A stretch of DNA of 28,109 nucleotides from the NCBI GenBank assembly GCA_964637485.1, contig CAZWUU010000005.1:1-28109 (forward strand). Direction: 5' to 3'. Both the position numbers and the translations under genes were made by a program. The notes under the pieces are model-generated. The model did no database searches. It saw nothing but the letters and a program-made list of their open reading frames with translations, and was not told the origin of the DNA. Position 1 is the stretch's first letter. Every line of letters starts with the position of its first letter. This DNA is from C7867-002 sp964637485. Lineage in GTDB: Bacteria; Patescibacteriota; Minisyncoccia; Phycocordibacterales; PALSA-1337. Below are positions 1 through 6,713 of the stretch, one piece after another.

Positions 1-14
1 CCTCGTGGTTTGTT

Positions 15-112
15 CGCGCCTAGCACATACCGATATGCCGGGAGCGCACCCCTATTGCGATTAGCAATTGGGGGAATGCGCGGAGGCATATGGGTATGTG
101 CGTAAAGGCGCG
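15..112. repeat. 98-nt near-perfect nested hairpin
   Basis: The two arms pair almost fully. CGCGCC (15-20) pairs with GGCGCG (107-112). GCACATACC-g-ATATGCC (23-39) pairs with GGCATAT-g-GGTATGTGC (85-101) with a single mismatch. The inner arms GCGCA, CCCC and ATTGC pair with GCAAT, GGGG and TGCGC around a short apical loop near 59-63. No T-run follows on either side, so it is not a standard terminator. It could be a miniature inverted-repeat element, a REP-like palindrome, a recombination site or a structured RNA. The sequence does not decide between these. Confidence 0.7.
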
Positions 113-247
113 CCACATAGATTATTAGGGCGGAGGTGGGCGCGGCCCGTTCTTTGTCATGCCTGGCGCTCTCGTACAAGCGGCCACGCTTGACTTTCCT
201 GCGATTCGAAAGGGCTGTGGGGCTGGAGGCGCCACAAATACAAGTAC

Positions 248-272
248 AAAAAAGCCATCATCGCTGATGGCT
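248..272 (-). terminator. Rho-independent terminator after the 294-928 gene pair
   Basis: On the minus strand AGCCATCA, a four-base loop and TGATGGCT form an 8-bp perfect stem followed directly by six T. It lies 21 bp past the stop of the last minus-strand gene and closes that transcription unit. Confidence 0.85.
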
Positions 273-293
273 GAGAATACGGACTACACTTGC

Positions 294-563
294 TTAACAG
301 GGCAAGTAACAACGCATCTTTGGAATCCTACGGGGATTTCTCAACTTTGTAACGTCCCCCGAATTGATTCTTTTGACACAAGCGTTAATCCCTGTGTACC
401 GGCTTATCTGGGCATACCACAATCCTTTTTTGCCGGTGCTTTCGTTAATCCAACCCTTTTTCCTTAGGACACGCACAGCCGCCGGTGCAGTATCGAACGG
501 GCCGAATTGCTTAGCGTGCCATTCAGGACAGTAGGCACACTCCAAAACTACATTCCATTTCAT
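294..563 (-). CDS. Hypothetical 89-residue protein with a CxxC pair
   Basis: I do not recognise this protein. The start chosen is the ATG at 563, because it has a textbook SD (AAGGAG at 570-575) six bases upstream; an upstream in-frame ATG at 602 lacks one. The protein begins MKWNVVLECAYCPEWHAKQF and is rich in W, C, K and R. Cys9 and Cys12 form a CxxC pair, with further Cys at about 63, 85 and 89, so metal binding is possible but unproven. The SD lies just upstream of the preceding gene's stop region (578), so the two genes are probably co-transcribed. A terminator at 248-272 follows. Having an SD is unlike most core genes in this window and fits an accessory origin. Confidence 0.6.
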   Translation of the reverse strand: MKWNVVLECAYCPEWHAKQFGPFDTAPAAVRVLRKKGWINESTGKKGLWYAQISRYTGINACVKRINSGDVTKLRNPRRIPKMRCYLPC

Positions 564-577
564 TTCGTGCTCCTTTC

Positions 578-928
578 TTAGATTGGGAATTTCGCCCGGC
601 AAATCTCATTTCGATCAGAACGATGTCTCATGTTCATAACGAACGGGATCTGCTGTTTTTTCAGATATTCCGCAAACGCATCGGTAAGCAGGAAGATCTG
701 ATGCACAGTGTAAACGCCTTTGCCTTCATGATCACGGAACAGACAACCTTTTCCGTAACCAAAGGGCGTGCCACGTTGCGTGCCGTCATACCAATAAAGT
801 TTGCACCCGACGATAAATTCGCCGTTTAGGTAGACGGAACCAATGCCACCTTCTGTGCCACTCTCTTGGTCGAAACTAATCCTGTTCCACCTGTTTTTCT
901 CGTCAAGCTCTGTGAGCCATTTACTCAT
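578..928 (-). CDS. Hypothetical 116-residue protein
   Basis: No family is recognised. The protein begins MSKWLTELDEKNRWNRISFD. Its middle (about 25-75) is rich in G, Y and F with strand-like segments such as VYLNGEFIVGCKLYWYDG, and its C-terminal half contains a probable helix (about 78-92). There is no signal peptide or membrane segment. GAAGG about five bases before the ATG is a weak SD. The downstream gene's SD (570-575) follows the stop at once, so this is gene 1 of a two-gene unit ending at the 248-272 terminator. Upstream (929-1208) holds only a very short SD-led reading frame and a probable IS end, with no clear promoter. Confidence 0.6.
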   Translation of the reverse strand: MSKWLTELDEKNRWNRISFDQESGTEGGIGSVYLNGEFIVGCKLYWYDGTQRGTPFGYGKGCLFRDHEGKGVYTVHQIFLLTDAFAEYLKKQQIPFVMNMRHRSDRNEICRAKFPI

Positions 929-1129
929 CAGACCTTCGAACCACCAAAGATATTCCGGCCTTGTTTTTCAGACGGAATCTCGAACCGAGCATGAGGGGAA
1001 AATGGCCGTAATTCGGCCTATCTTTCGGGTGTCAGTGTATCGAGCATCATGGGAAATCCTTTCTTCTGTTTTCAAACTACAACAAAATCTGTATGCACGC
1101 AATAAGCCGAGCGCTTCTCAAAGATTAGT

Positions 1130-1199
1130 CTATTTCTTCTTAATTCTAACAAAAGAAAACATTGGTACCTCCACAAGTGTGTCCACTTTATGGGGTACA
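1130..1199 (-). mobile_element. Possible IS terminal remnant (IS3-like left end)
   Basis: Read on the minus strand, 1199-1178 is TGTACCCCATAAAGTGGACA, which resembles terminal inverted repeats of IS3/IS150-type elements that begin TG and contain a CCCC-AAAGTGGAC core. It is followed by a strong SD (GGAGG, 1168-1172) and an ATG at 1162, the arrangement expected for the first transposase frame. Here the frame stops after ten residues (stop at 1130). The similarity is from memory of IS ends, not a search. No partner end is visible in the window. Confidence 0.4.
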
Positions 1200-1208
1200 G
1201 ATCAAGGG

Positions 1209-1279
1209 CTGCGGGACTTGGATTCGAACCAAGATAGCGAGCTTCAAAGGCTCGCGTCCTACCATTAGACGATCCCGCA
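1209..1279 (-). tRNA. tRNA-Gln(TTG)
   Basis: A cloverleaf folds on the minus strand with acceptor TGCGGGA/TCCCGCA, anticodon stem CGAGC/GCTCG around loop CTTTGAA (anticodon TTG), and T-loop TTCGAAT. The U1-A72 pair is usual for tRNA-Gln. The discriminator is G and CCA is not encoded. The 5' end overlaps the 3' end of dnaX: the dnaX stop TAA (1265-1267) lies inside the D-arm region. Confidence 0.95.
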
Positions 1280-2287
1280 ATTTTTTACTACCGCTATTTC
1301 TAGCGGTAATTCTGGCACACTCGATCTATTCACACCGTCCACAGATTCCAAGAGTACAACAAGCATTGACGGTGTCAATAATTTCTTTTTTGCTTGCTCC
1401 TCTATGAACACCCAATCATCCGGCGACACTTTCCCCTTTATCTCATCACTAGATGTTGGTGAATTTTGAAGCAGAAATATCATTCGTATCTTTTCCAGAA
1501 CCAGAGTGCTGTACGTGCTGACTGATATACCGCTAGATATGGCTCGATTTAATTGCGACAATGCAGAATCAGCATTTTTTGTTATATAGGCCTCAATAAA
1601 TGTATTTACCAGTATCGCCTTCGGTGCTCCGGTGATGTCTTCGACTTCTTCACGAGAAAGTTTTTTGTCGGCCGAAATAGATATCACTTTTTCCAATATT
1701 CCCAGAGCATCGCGGAACGATCCATCTCCGAGCAGTGCTATGAGATCGCTTGCTCCTGCGTCGAGATCGAAATCTTCTTTTTTCGCCACGCTTGCGACCT
1801 GCTTTCTCAATATCTCTCTACCCGGCTTCCTGAATACGAAGCATTGGCATCTGGATACTATGGTCTCCGGCACTTTTTCTATCTCCGTAGTCGCCAAAAT
1901 GAATACTACATGCTCTGGAGGTTCTTCTATAGTTTTGAGCAGTGCATTCCAGGCATCCTTGGACAGCATATGAACCTCATCGATGATATAGACCTTATAT
2001 TTTGAACGAAAAGGTAAATTGTTCACGTGCTCACGCAATTCGCGAACGTCATCTATACCTCGATTTGAGGCGGCATCTATTTCGAAGACATCATCAGACG
2101 CAGTTTTTAATTCCTTGGCTAATATTCTGGCTACAGACGTCTTACCTGTGCCTCTCGAGCCAGAAAACAAGTAGGCATGACTTATCCTGTCTGCAGAAAC
2201 AGACTCCTTCAAAGCCTTTACCACATGGTCCTGCCCCATGACATCAGACCATTTTTCCGGCCTATATGACCTATATAAAACCACCAT
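1265..2287 (-). CDS. dnaX: DNA polymerase III subunit gamma (DnaX), zinc module missing
   Basis: This is the clamp-loader ATPase that opens and loads the sliding clamp. Visible motifs are Walker A GSRGTGKT (43-50), Walker B VYIIDEVH (99-106), sensor LATTE (131-135) and SRC arginine-finger motif (145-147). At 340 residues it is gamma-length, with no tau extension. The four-cysteine zinc module that normally lies between Walker A and the EIDAAS motif is absent, leaving only about ten residues there. The ATG at 2287 has no SD; a TATACT lies seven bases upstream (2295-2300), which suggests a leaderless or near-leaderless mRNA. The reading frame ends inside tRNA-Gln, so the two genes overlap by 15 bases. 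Confidence 0.93.
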   Translation of the reverse strand: MVVLYRSYRPEKWSDVMGQDHVVKALKESVSADRISHAYLFSGSRGTGKTSVARILAKELKTASDDVFEIDAASNRGIDDVRELREHVNNLPFRSKYKVYIIDEVHMLSKDAWNALLKTIEEPPEHVVFILATTEIEKVPETIVSRCQCFVFRKPGREILRKQVASVAKKEDFDLDAGASDLIALLGDGSFRDALGILEKVISISADKKLSREEVEDITGAPKAILVNTFIEAYITKNADSALSQLNRAISSGISVSTYSTLVLEKIRMIFLLQNSPTSSDEIKGKVSPDDWVFIEEQAKKKLLTPSMLVVLLESVDGVNRSSVPELPLEIAVVKNCGIV

Positions 2288-2294
2288 AGGAGAA

Positions 2295-2300
2295 AGTATA
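2295..2300 (-). promoter_or_regulatory. Putative -10 box for dnaX
   Basis: TATACT ends seven bases before the dnaX ATG. No good -35 is seen. If used, the transcript would start at or next to the ATG. Confidence 0.4.
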
Positions 2301-2316
2301 TATCAAAGCAGGCATT

Positions 2317-2363
2317 AAAAAAACCCGCACAAGATCAAACAAGTGTAATGATCATTGTGCGGG
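2317..2363 (-). terminator. Strong Rho-independent terminator upstream of dnaX
   Basis: CCCGCACAA (2324-2332) pairs with TTGTGCGGG (2355-2363), extended inside by GATCA/TGATC. On the minus strand it is followed by seven T. It ends transcription arriving from dus and the structured stretch before the dnaX promoter, or acts as an attenuator for dnaX. Confidence 0.85.
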
Positions 2364-2624
2364 ATCCGGTCATGTGACCGCCGTTACTCGACCGTATCGT
2401 CCTTTCGGAGTCGTCGTCCAAGGGAGGACGTGATAGGGCTAAGAATAGACAGCAATGCTATCTACAGCCGGCTGTGGCACGAACACCATGGCGAAGGCAT
2501 GAAATACGCACAGTCCTACTGCCGTAACGAGTTCGACCTATACGGCATAGCTTGAACGGGTCTGGCCCGATTGATATGTACAACTACACGAACAGTTTAT
2601 CCTCGATAGGGCCAAATACCGGAT
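2364..2624 (-). ncRNA. Unidentified structured non-coding stretch, possible ncRNA
   Basis: These 261 bases between dus and dnaX contain no convincing gene but many hairpins. On the minus strand they include CGGG-cCAGa-CCCG, GCCGTA/TACGGC, the palindrome ACAGCCGGCTGT, TAGATAGC/GCTGTCTA, GTCC/GGAC and CGGTCA/TGACCG. The stretch ends at the terminator at 2317-2363, which sets the likely strand. I looked for the conserved cores of RNase P RNA, tmRNA and SRP RNA and did not find them; a 6S-like RNA cannot be excluded. It could also be a long dnaX leader. No promoter is clear, so it may be processed from the dus transcript. Confidence 0.45.
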
Positions 2625-2636
2625 CTAAACTGTTCG
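2589..2636 (-). other. 11-bp inverted repeat spanning the dus stop codon
   Basis: CGAACAGTTTA (minus strand, 2636-2626) pairs perfectly with TAAACTGTTCG (2599-2589). The left arm contains the last codons and stop of dus. No T-run follows, so it is more likely an mRNA-stabilising or processing hairpin than a terminator. Confidence 0.6.
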
Positions 2637-3602
2637 CTGAGAGTTTGATTTATACCACGTCTTTATGACTCGGGCAACGTCCTTCGCATCTTCAGTCTCC
2701 ATGAGTGAGACTCGCAGTTCCTTCGCACCGTCGAACCCTGTCACGTATGCTTTGAAATGCTTCCTCATGATGGCAAAATTCTTCTTACCTCGAAAGTTCT
2801 TATCAAACAATTTGGCATGTTCTACGAGAATATCCAGTCGTTCTTTAACACTTCTGTCCTTAGCTCGCTTCTGGAAAAACCAAGGGGTGCCGAATAAACC
2901 TCTACCTATCATCACACCGTCGCATTTATATTTAGCGATCAGACTTCTGGCTTCTGCCATCGACGACACATCGCCATTACCGATTATAAGTGTCTCTGGA
3001 CTTATAGAATCTCTCAATTCAACAATGCGAGGCATGACCTCCCAATGAGCAGGAACGAGAGACATCTCCTTTCTCGTGCGTAAATGGACTGTGATTACTG
3101 GCACTTCCAACTCCAACATTTTTTTGATCAGTTCCAAATCGATCTTGTTATAGCCGAGTCGTGTCTTAATCGATATAGGTATGCTCTTCTTTGCATCGCG
3201 AACCCCCTGTTCTGCTGATCGAAAAATCGATACGGCCAGATCAGGGGATTTCAGAAGACTTGCACCTCCACCTTGCTTTTCAACAGCTCTGTCAGGACAA
3301 CCCATGTTTATATCTATTCCGTCGAAGCCCATTTTTGCAACGATGCAACAAGCTTCTCTCATTTTGTCAGGATGGCCGGTGAACAATTGCGCAACGATAG
3401 GCTTTTGCTTTCTAGAATACTTGAGATCAATAAGAAGTCGTTTTCGTCCTACGGAAGCAAGGCCGTCAGCCGAAACAAATTCAGTCCAGATAACACTCGG
3501 CTCACCGTACTTAGCCAAAAGCTCTCTGAACGCAAAATCAGTCACATTGGCCATAGGAGCCGATACGAATACAGGCTTTTTTAGCTTTTGCCAAAAATTC
3601 AT
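2625..3602 (-). CDS. dus: tRNA-dihydrouridine synthase
   Basis: This FMN enzyme reduces uridines in the tRNA D-loop with NADPH. The 325-residue length is normal. The TIM-barrel shows the FMN-binding start PVFVSAPMANVTD, the NMGCP motif followed by GGGASLLKSP, the substrate-binding IKTRLG, VHLRTR, and phosphate-binding GNGDV and VMIGRGLFG. A C-terminal helical tRNA-recognition part follows (about 245-325). The subfamily is not assigned; the region after NMGCP resembles DusB/DusC more than DusA. The ATG at 3602 has no SD and lies nine bases after the stop of the D,D-carboxypeptidase, so it is the last gene of a serS-ftsQ-carboxypeptidase-dus run. Confidence 0.93.
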   Translation of the reverse strand: MNFWQKLKKPVFVSAPMANVTDFAFRELLAKYGEPSVIWTEFVSADGLASVGRKRLLIDLKYSRKQKPIVAQLFTGHPDKMREACCIVAKMGFDGIDINMGCPDRAVEKQGGGASLLKSPDLAVSIFRSAEQGVRDAKKSIPISIKTRLGYNKIDLELIKKMLELEVPVITVHLRTRKEMSLVPAHWEVMPRIVELRDSISPETLIIGNGDVSSMAEARSLIAKYKCDGVMIGRGLFGTPWFFQKRAKDRSVKERLDILVEHAKLFDKNFRGKKNFAIMRKHFKAYVTGFDGAKELRVSLMETEDAKDVARVIKTWYKSNSQRTV

Positions 3603-3611
3603 TCAGTCACT

Positions 3612-4544
3612 CTATTTGATTTTACTGATAAGCTCAAGTGTATCGAAATCCCTGTTTCTGGACCCCAGAATAATAACGGCATATCGATGGCCATTAAATC
3701 CCAATTTAAATATCCCAGCTGAGGTCTTATCGGAGGCTTCTATATAACCATTTTTTCCACCTTCGTAGTTTGCCCATGAGAGAAAGTGCGTCGTATTAAC
3801 AAAATTGTAATCAGCTATACGTTTTTCCTTCAGTAACGTTATCTCAAGTATCTCCGGATGATTGTCATCTATCCATGAAAGCATGGTGGCCAAATCATTC
3901 GCGGTAGCGATATTCTTCGCCGATACACCTGATGGATCTGCAAAATACATTCCATATGCACCTATCTCGGTTGCAGTTTCATTCATCTTTTCTATAAATT
4001 TACTGCGACCGTACGATCGAGATATGAGCTCTGCCGATTCGTTCGATGATGTCATCAGCAATGGATACAGAAGTTCTCCGACTTGCATATATCGTCTACC
4101 AGGTCTCGTGCTGTCTGAAGAAATTACATTTGTAACATCAACTTTTTTTGAGAGATCAGCATATCGTATAGCTACGATAGCTGTTACAAGCTTTGTAATC
4201 GAAGCTATGGGTACGGAAACTGAATGGGATTTCGCAAGTTTTATTTCGCCTGTATTTAAATCCTTGATAAGATACGCCCTCGCAGTAATAGCATAATCAG
4301 CCGGAATTTTAGTTCCATTTACTAATGAATTTATAGAGTCTTCCTCAAATGTAGACTCGAGTTTTACAACCTTGGAAAATCCATTTATTTCGATTGAGCC
4401 TCTATCGATCTGATTATTCTCTGACTCTCTCTGCAGTTGCAGTCTGTATTGCTCCAGAAACTCCTGCCCAAATCTGACTAGAAATATTGAAATAAATACA
4501 ACACTCAACCCGCCTATGAGTATTTTTAGAAATATTTTTATCAC
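3612..4544 (-). CDS. D,D-carboxypeptidase-like protein (peptidase S11 family), altered KTG box
   Basis: This is a penicillin-binding-protein fold enzyme that would trim the terminal D-Ala from peptidoglycan stem peptides outside the membrane. It has one N-terminal membrane anchor (about 3-23), a linker rich in E, N and Q, then the S11 domain. The catalytic SxxK is SITK (115-118) and SxN is SSN (166-168). The third box, usually KTG, reads KNG (264-266) in the otherwise typical context GGKNGYIEA. Whether this keeps full activity is unknown. The start is GTG at 4544 and overlaps the upstream stop (GTGA), so translation is coupled to the FtsQ-like gene. It lacks the usual C-terminal amphipathic domain of longer family members. 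Confidence 0.85.
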   Translation of the reverse strand: MIKIFLKILIGGLSVVFISIFLVRFGQEFLEQYRLQLQRESENNQIDRGSIEINGFSKVVKLESTFEEDSINSLVNGTKIPADYAITARAYLIKDLNTGEIKLAKSHSVSVPIASITKLVTAIVAIRYADLSKKVDVTNVISSDSTRPGRRYMQVGELLYPLLMTSSNESAELISRSYGRSKFIEKMNETATEIGAYGMYFADPSGVSAKNIATANDLATMLSWIDDNHPEILEITLLKEKRIADYNFVNTTHFLSWANYEGGKNGYIEASDKTSAGIFKLGFNGHRYAVIILGSRNRDFDTLELISKIK

Positions 4545-5401
4545 TCTCTAACTCTAGCATATACGTTCGGGGGATAATTCAATTTTATTTCCTCCCATTC
4601 CAGTACATTATTTTTGGCTCTATAATCCGAAACCATTTTTCGCCAATAAGCCAAAAGGTTTTCTTTTTGTTCGTTTATATCCATGCTTCCGCTAAATCTT
4701 ATGACTGCCATGGACTTCCCGGATGGATTTAGGGCATATATTTCATAATCACCGAGTGGATCTACCAGCAACGATTTCGCCACAATACCAGCATGATTCA
4801 ACGAACTGAATAGATCTTGAAGTTTCCCATAATCTAAAACTGCCCTTATATTTGTTCCTACAGACACATGATCGTTCATACCTACCATAAAATATGTATT
4901 TATTTCGCCTAGATTATTGTTCTGACTTTTATATACAAGACCGGCTTCATCGACAACATAGCATTCGCTTCCTCGTACAGTTAATTCATCTATTTCAGGC
5001 AAATCTATACATATGTATGCATGAGGAATCTTATCGTACGCTGTTATAACTAGCGTTTTGGCATCGAGATTATTTATCACAACCGATTTTATCTCCAAGG
5101 ATGTACTACTAACTGCTCTTGCAATATCACCCTTGGGGTAAATGAAACGATTCGATCTGGGAAACAAGCCGAAATATTCTCCAGACAAGGCATCCATGGC
5201 AGCCGCCTTCATTATGTCTGCTCTTGATTTATCGCTATATATGACCGTGATATCAGTGATCTGAAATGCGGAAATTTTCGTCAGGCCAGAAATACCATAT
5301 ACAAGAATACCAACACATATCGCAATACCTAAAGACAAATATATCTTTCTGCTTTTGCGCTTCGACTCAAATCTTTTAGACTGAAATTTTATCTTTGCCA
5401 A
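4541..5401 (-). CDS. ftsQ: FtsQ/DivIB-like cell division protein
   Basis: This bitopic divisome protein links early and late division proteins. Its basic cytoplasmic N-terminus (1-20) is followed by one membrane segment (about 21-40). A POTRA-like domain follows: an ITDITVIYSDKSR strand and the LSGEYFGLFPRSNRFIYPKG stretch, which matches the pattern of FtsQ in this bacterial group. The FtsQ part continues with SECYVVDEAGLVYKS (about 145-158). At 286 residues the length is usual. The only available start is TTG at 5401, inside the serS 3' end (26-base overlap), and no SD is visible, so translation is probably coupled to serS. The gene sits outside a mur-ftsA-ftsZ cluster. Confidence 0.8.
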   Translation of the reverse strand: MAKIKFQSKRFESKRKSRKIYLSLGIAICVGILVYGISGLTKISAFQITDITVIYSDKSRADIMKAAAMDALSGEYFGLFPRSNRFIYPKGDIARAVSSTSLEIKSVVINNLDAKTLVITAYDKIPHAYICIDLPEIDELTVRGSECYVVDEAGLVYKSQNNNLGEINTYFMVGMNDHVSVGTNIRAVLDYGKLQDLFSSLNHAGIVAKSLLVDPLGDYEIYALNPSGKSMAVIRFSGSMDINEQKENLLAYWRKMVSDYRAKNNVLEWEEIKLNYPPNVYARVRE

Positions 5402-6641
5402 AGTATTTCACTAACACTTCAGGAAGCTTTATCGAACCATCCTCCTGCTGATAATTCTCTACCAATGAAACAAGTATGCGCGGTGTGGGTATGGCAGTAG
5501 AATTCAGAGAATGACAGTAATTCATTTTTCCTTGGGCATCCTTGTATCTAATATTGAGTCGGCGACACTGAAAATCATGGAAATACGATGCGGACCCTAT
5601 CTCTCTATACTTATTCTCCTTGGGAACCCATAGTTCAACATCGTATTTTTTTACTTGCCCCAGGCCCAGATCACCACCACAGTTTGCAACAGTCCTGTAT
5701 GGAATTCCGAGACTTTCTATAAATTCCTCAATATTTCTATTTAATTCTTCATGCAGTTTGACCGATGTCTCGTGATTTGCTTCGCACAATATTACTTGCT
5801 CGAACTTATAAAATTCATTAACCCTGATAAGACCTCTCACATCCTTACCGTGTGCTCCAGCTTCTCTTCTGTAGCACGGAGAAAAGCCCAAATACTTCAT
5901 AGGCAACTGTTCTGGAGACAAAACTTCATCGCTATGATAACCCATGATGGGAACCTCGGCTGTTCCAGCCATAAAATCATCGTCTTGAGTCTTGTACAGA
6001 TCTTCTTCACCTCCGGGCAGATATCCCGTGCCATAAAGATTTAATTTTCGTACGACAATGGGAGGAATAACTGGGACAAAATTCTTCTTACTGAAGAAAT
6101 CCAGTGCATAATTCCATATTGCAAAACTCAGTCTGGCTCCGTCACCAGTGAGGAAATACCCTCGAAAACCATGAACCTTTGAACCTCTTTCGAAATCAAC
6201 CATTTTGAGTGCAGACATAAGCTCGACATGATCCTTCGGAGCATATGAAAAGGATGGTTTATCGCCCCATGATTTCACTTCCTGATTATCGGCATCGCTC
6301 TCTCCATCAGGAACAGACATGTCAGGAATATTCGGCACTCGTAGCATCAAGTCCTGCCATTTCTTCATTACAGTTTTTAATTCCTCGTCTTTGATCTCAA
6401 ATTTTGCCTTAACCGTCTTCATCGAGGAGATCAGGGTGGCACGATCTTTTTCATCCTTAGCGCCAACGATCTTTGCATTAGCTGCATTTTGCTCTGCGCG
6501 AAGCGACTCCGTCTCAGCCATGAGAGATTTCCTCTTATCATCGACTTCTATGAGCTCCTTAATATCGAATTTGAGGCGCTTTTTCTTCGCAGCCATTTCT
6601 ATAACCTCCCTATTTTCCCTAATAAATTTAATATCCAACAT
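5376..6641 (-). CDS. serS: Seryl-tRNA synthetase
   Basis: This class II synthetase charges tRNA-Ser. The 421-residue length is typical. An N-terminal long coiled-coil arm (about 30-105) binds the tRNA long variable arm. The catalytic domain shows motif 2 around FSPCYRREAGAHGKDVRGL and motif 3 around NSTAIPTPRILVSLVENYQ. The ATG at 6641 has no SD. The sequence TTGAGT, 17 bases and GTTATA lies just upstream but places the hexamer against the ATG, so I do not call it a promoter. It is divergent from dprA and first in a run with ftsQ, the carboxypeptidase and dus. Confidence 0.97.
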   Translation of the reverse strand: MLDIKFIRENREVIEMAAKKKRLKFDIKELIEVDDKRKSLMAETESLRAEQNAANAKIVGAKDEKDRATLISSMKTVKAKFEIKDEELKTVMKKWQDLMLRVPNIPDMSVPDGESDADNQEVKSWGDKPSFSYAPKDHVELMSALKMVDFERGSKVHGFRGYFLTGDGARLSFAIWNYALDFFSKKNFVPVIPPIVVRKLNLYGTGYLPGGEEDLYKTQDDDFMAGTAEVPIMGYHSDEVLSPEQLPMKYLGFSPCYRREAGAHGKDVRGLIRVNEFYKFEQVILCEANHETSVKLHEELNRNIEEFIESLGIPYRTVANCGGDLGLGQVKKYDVELWVPKENKYREIGSASYFHDFQCRRLNIRYKDAQGKMNYCHSLNSTAIPTPRILVSLVENYQQEDGSIKLPEVLVKYFGKDKISV

Positions 6642-6678
6642 ATAACGTATGATAGCAATAACTACTCAATAAAAAAAG

Positions 6679-6687
6679 TGATACTAT
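6679..6687 (+). promoter_or_regulatory. Extended -10 promoter for dprA
   Basis: TGaTACTAT is an extended -10 box. It would give a leader of about 20 bases before the dprA ATG at 6714. No SD is present in that leader. Confidence 0.5.
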
Positions 6688-6713
6688 TTTCTGGCCGCAT
6701 ACGCACATTTTAG

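Noticed and set aside
15..112. Integron attC site
   Set aside because: The palindrome lacks recognisable GTTRRRY/RYYYAAC core boxes and no cassette array or integrase is seen.
159..467. Plus-strand open frame of 102 codons
   Set aside because: No SD or promoter, low-complexity composition, and it runs antisense to the 294-563 gene and its terminator, which are better supported.
2355..2555. Plus-strand open frame of 66 codons
   Set aside because: It lies in the hairpin-rich stretch, starts within the terminator stem and has no SD.
2364..2624. Assignment as tmRNA, RNase P RNA or SRP RNA
   Set aside because: No tRNA-like end with tag frame, no P4 core (GAGGAAAGTCC type) and no SRP apical motif were found on either strand.
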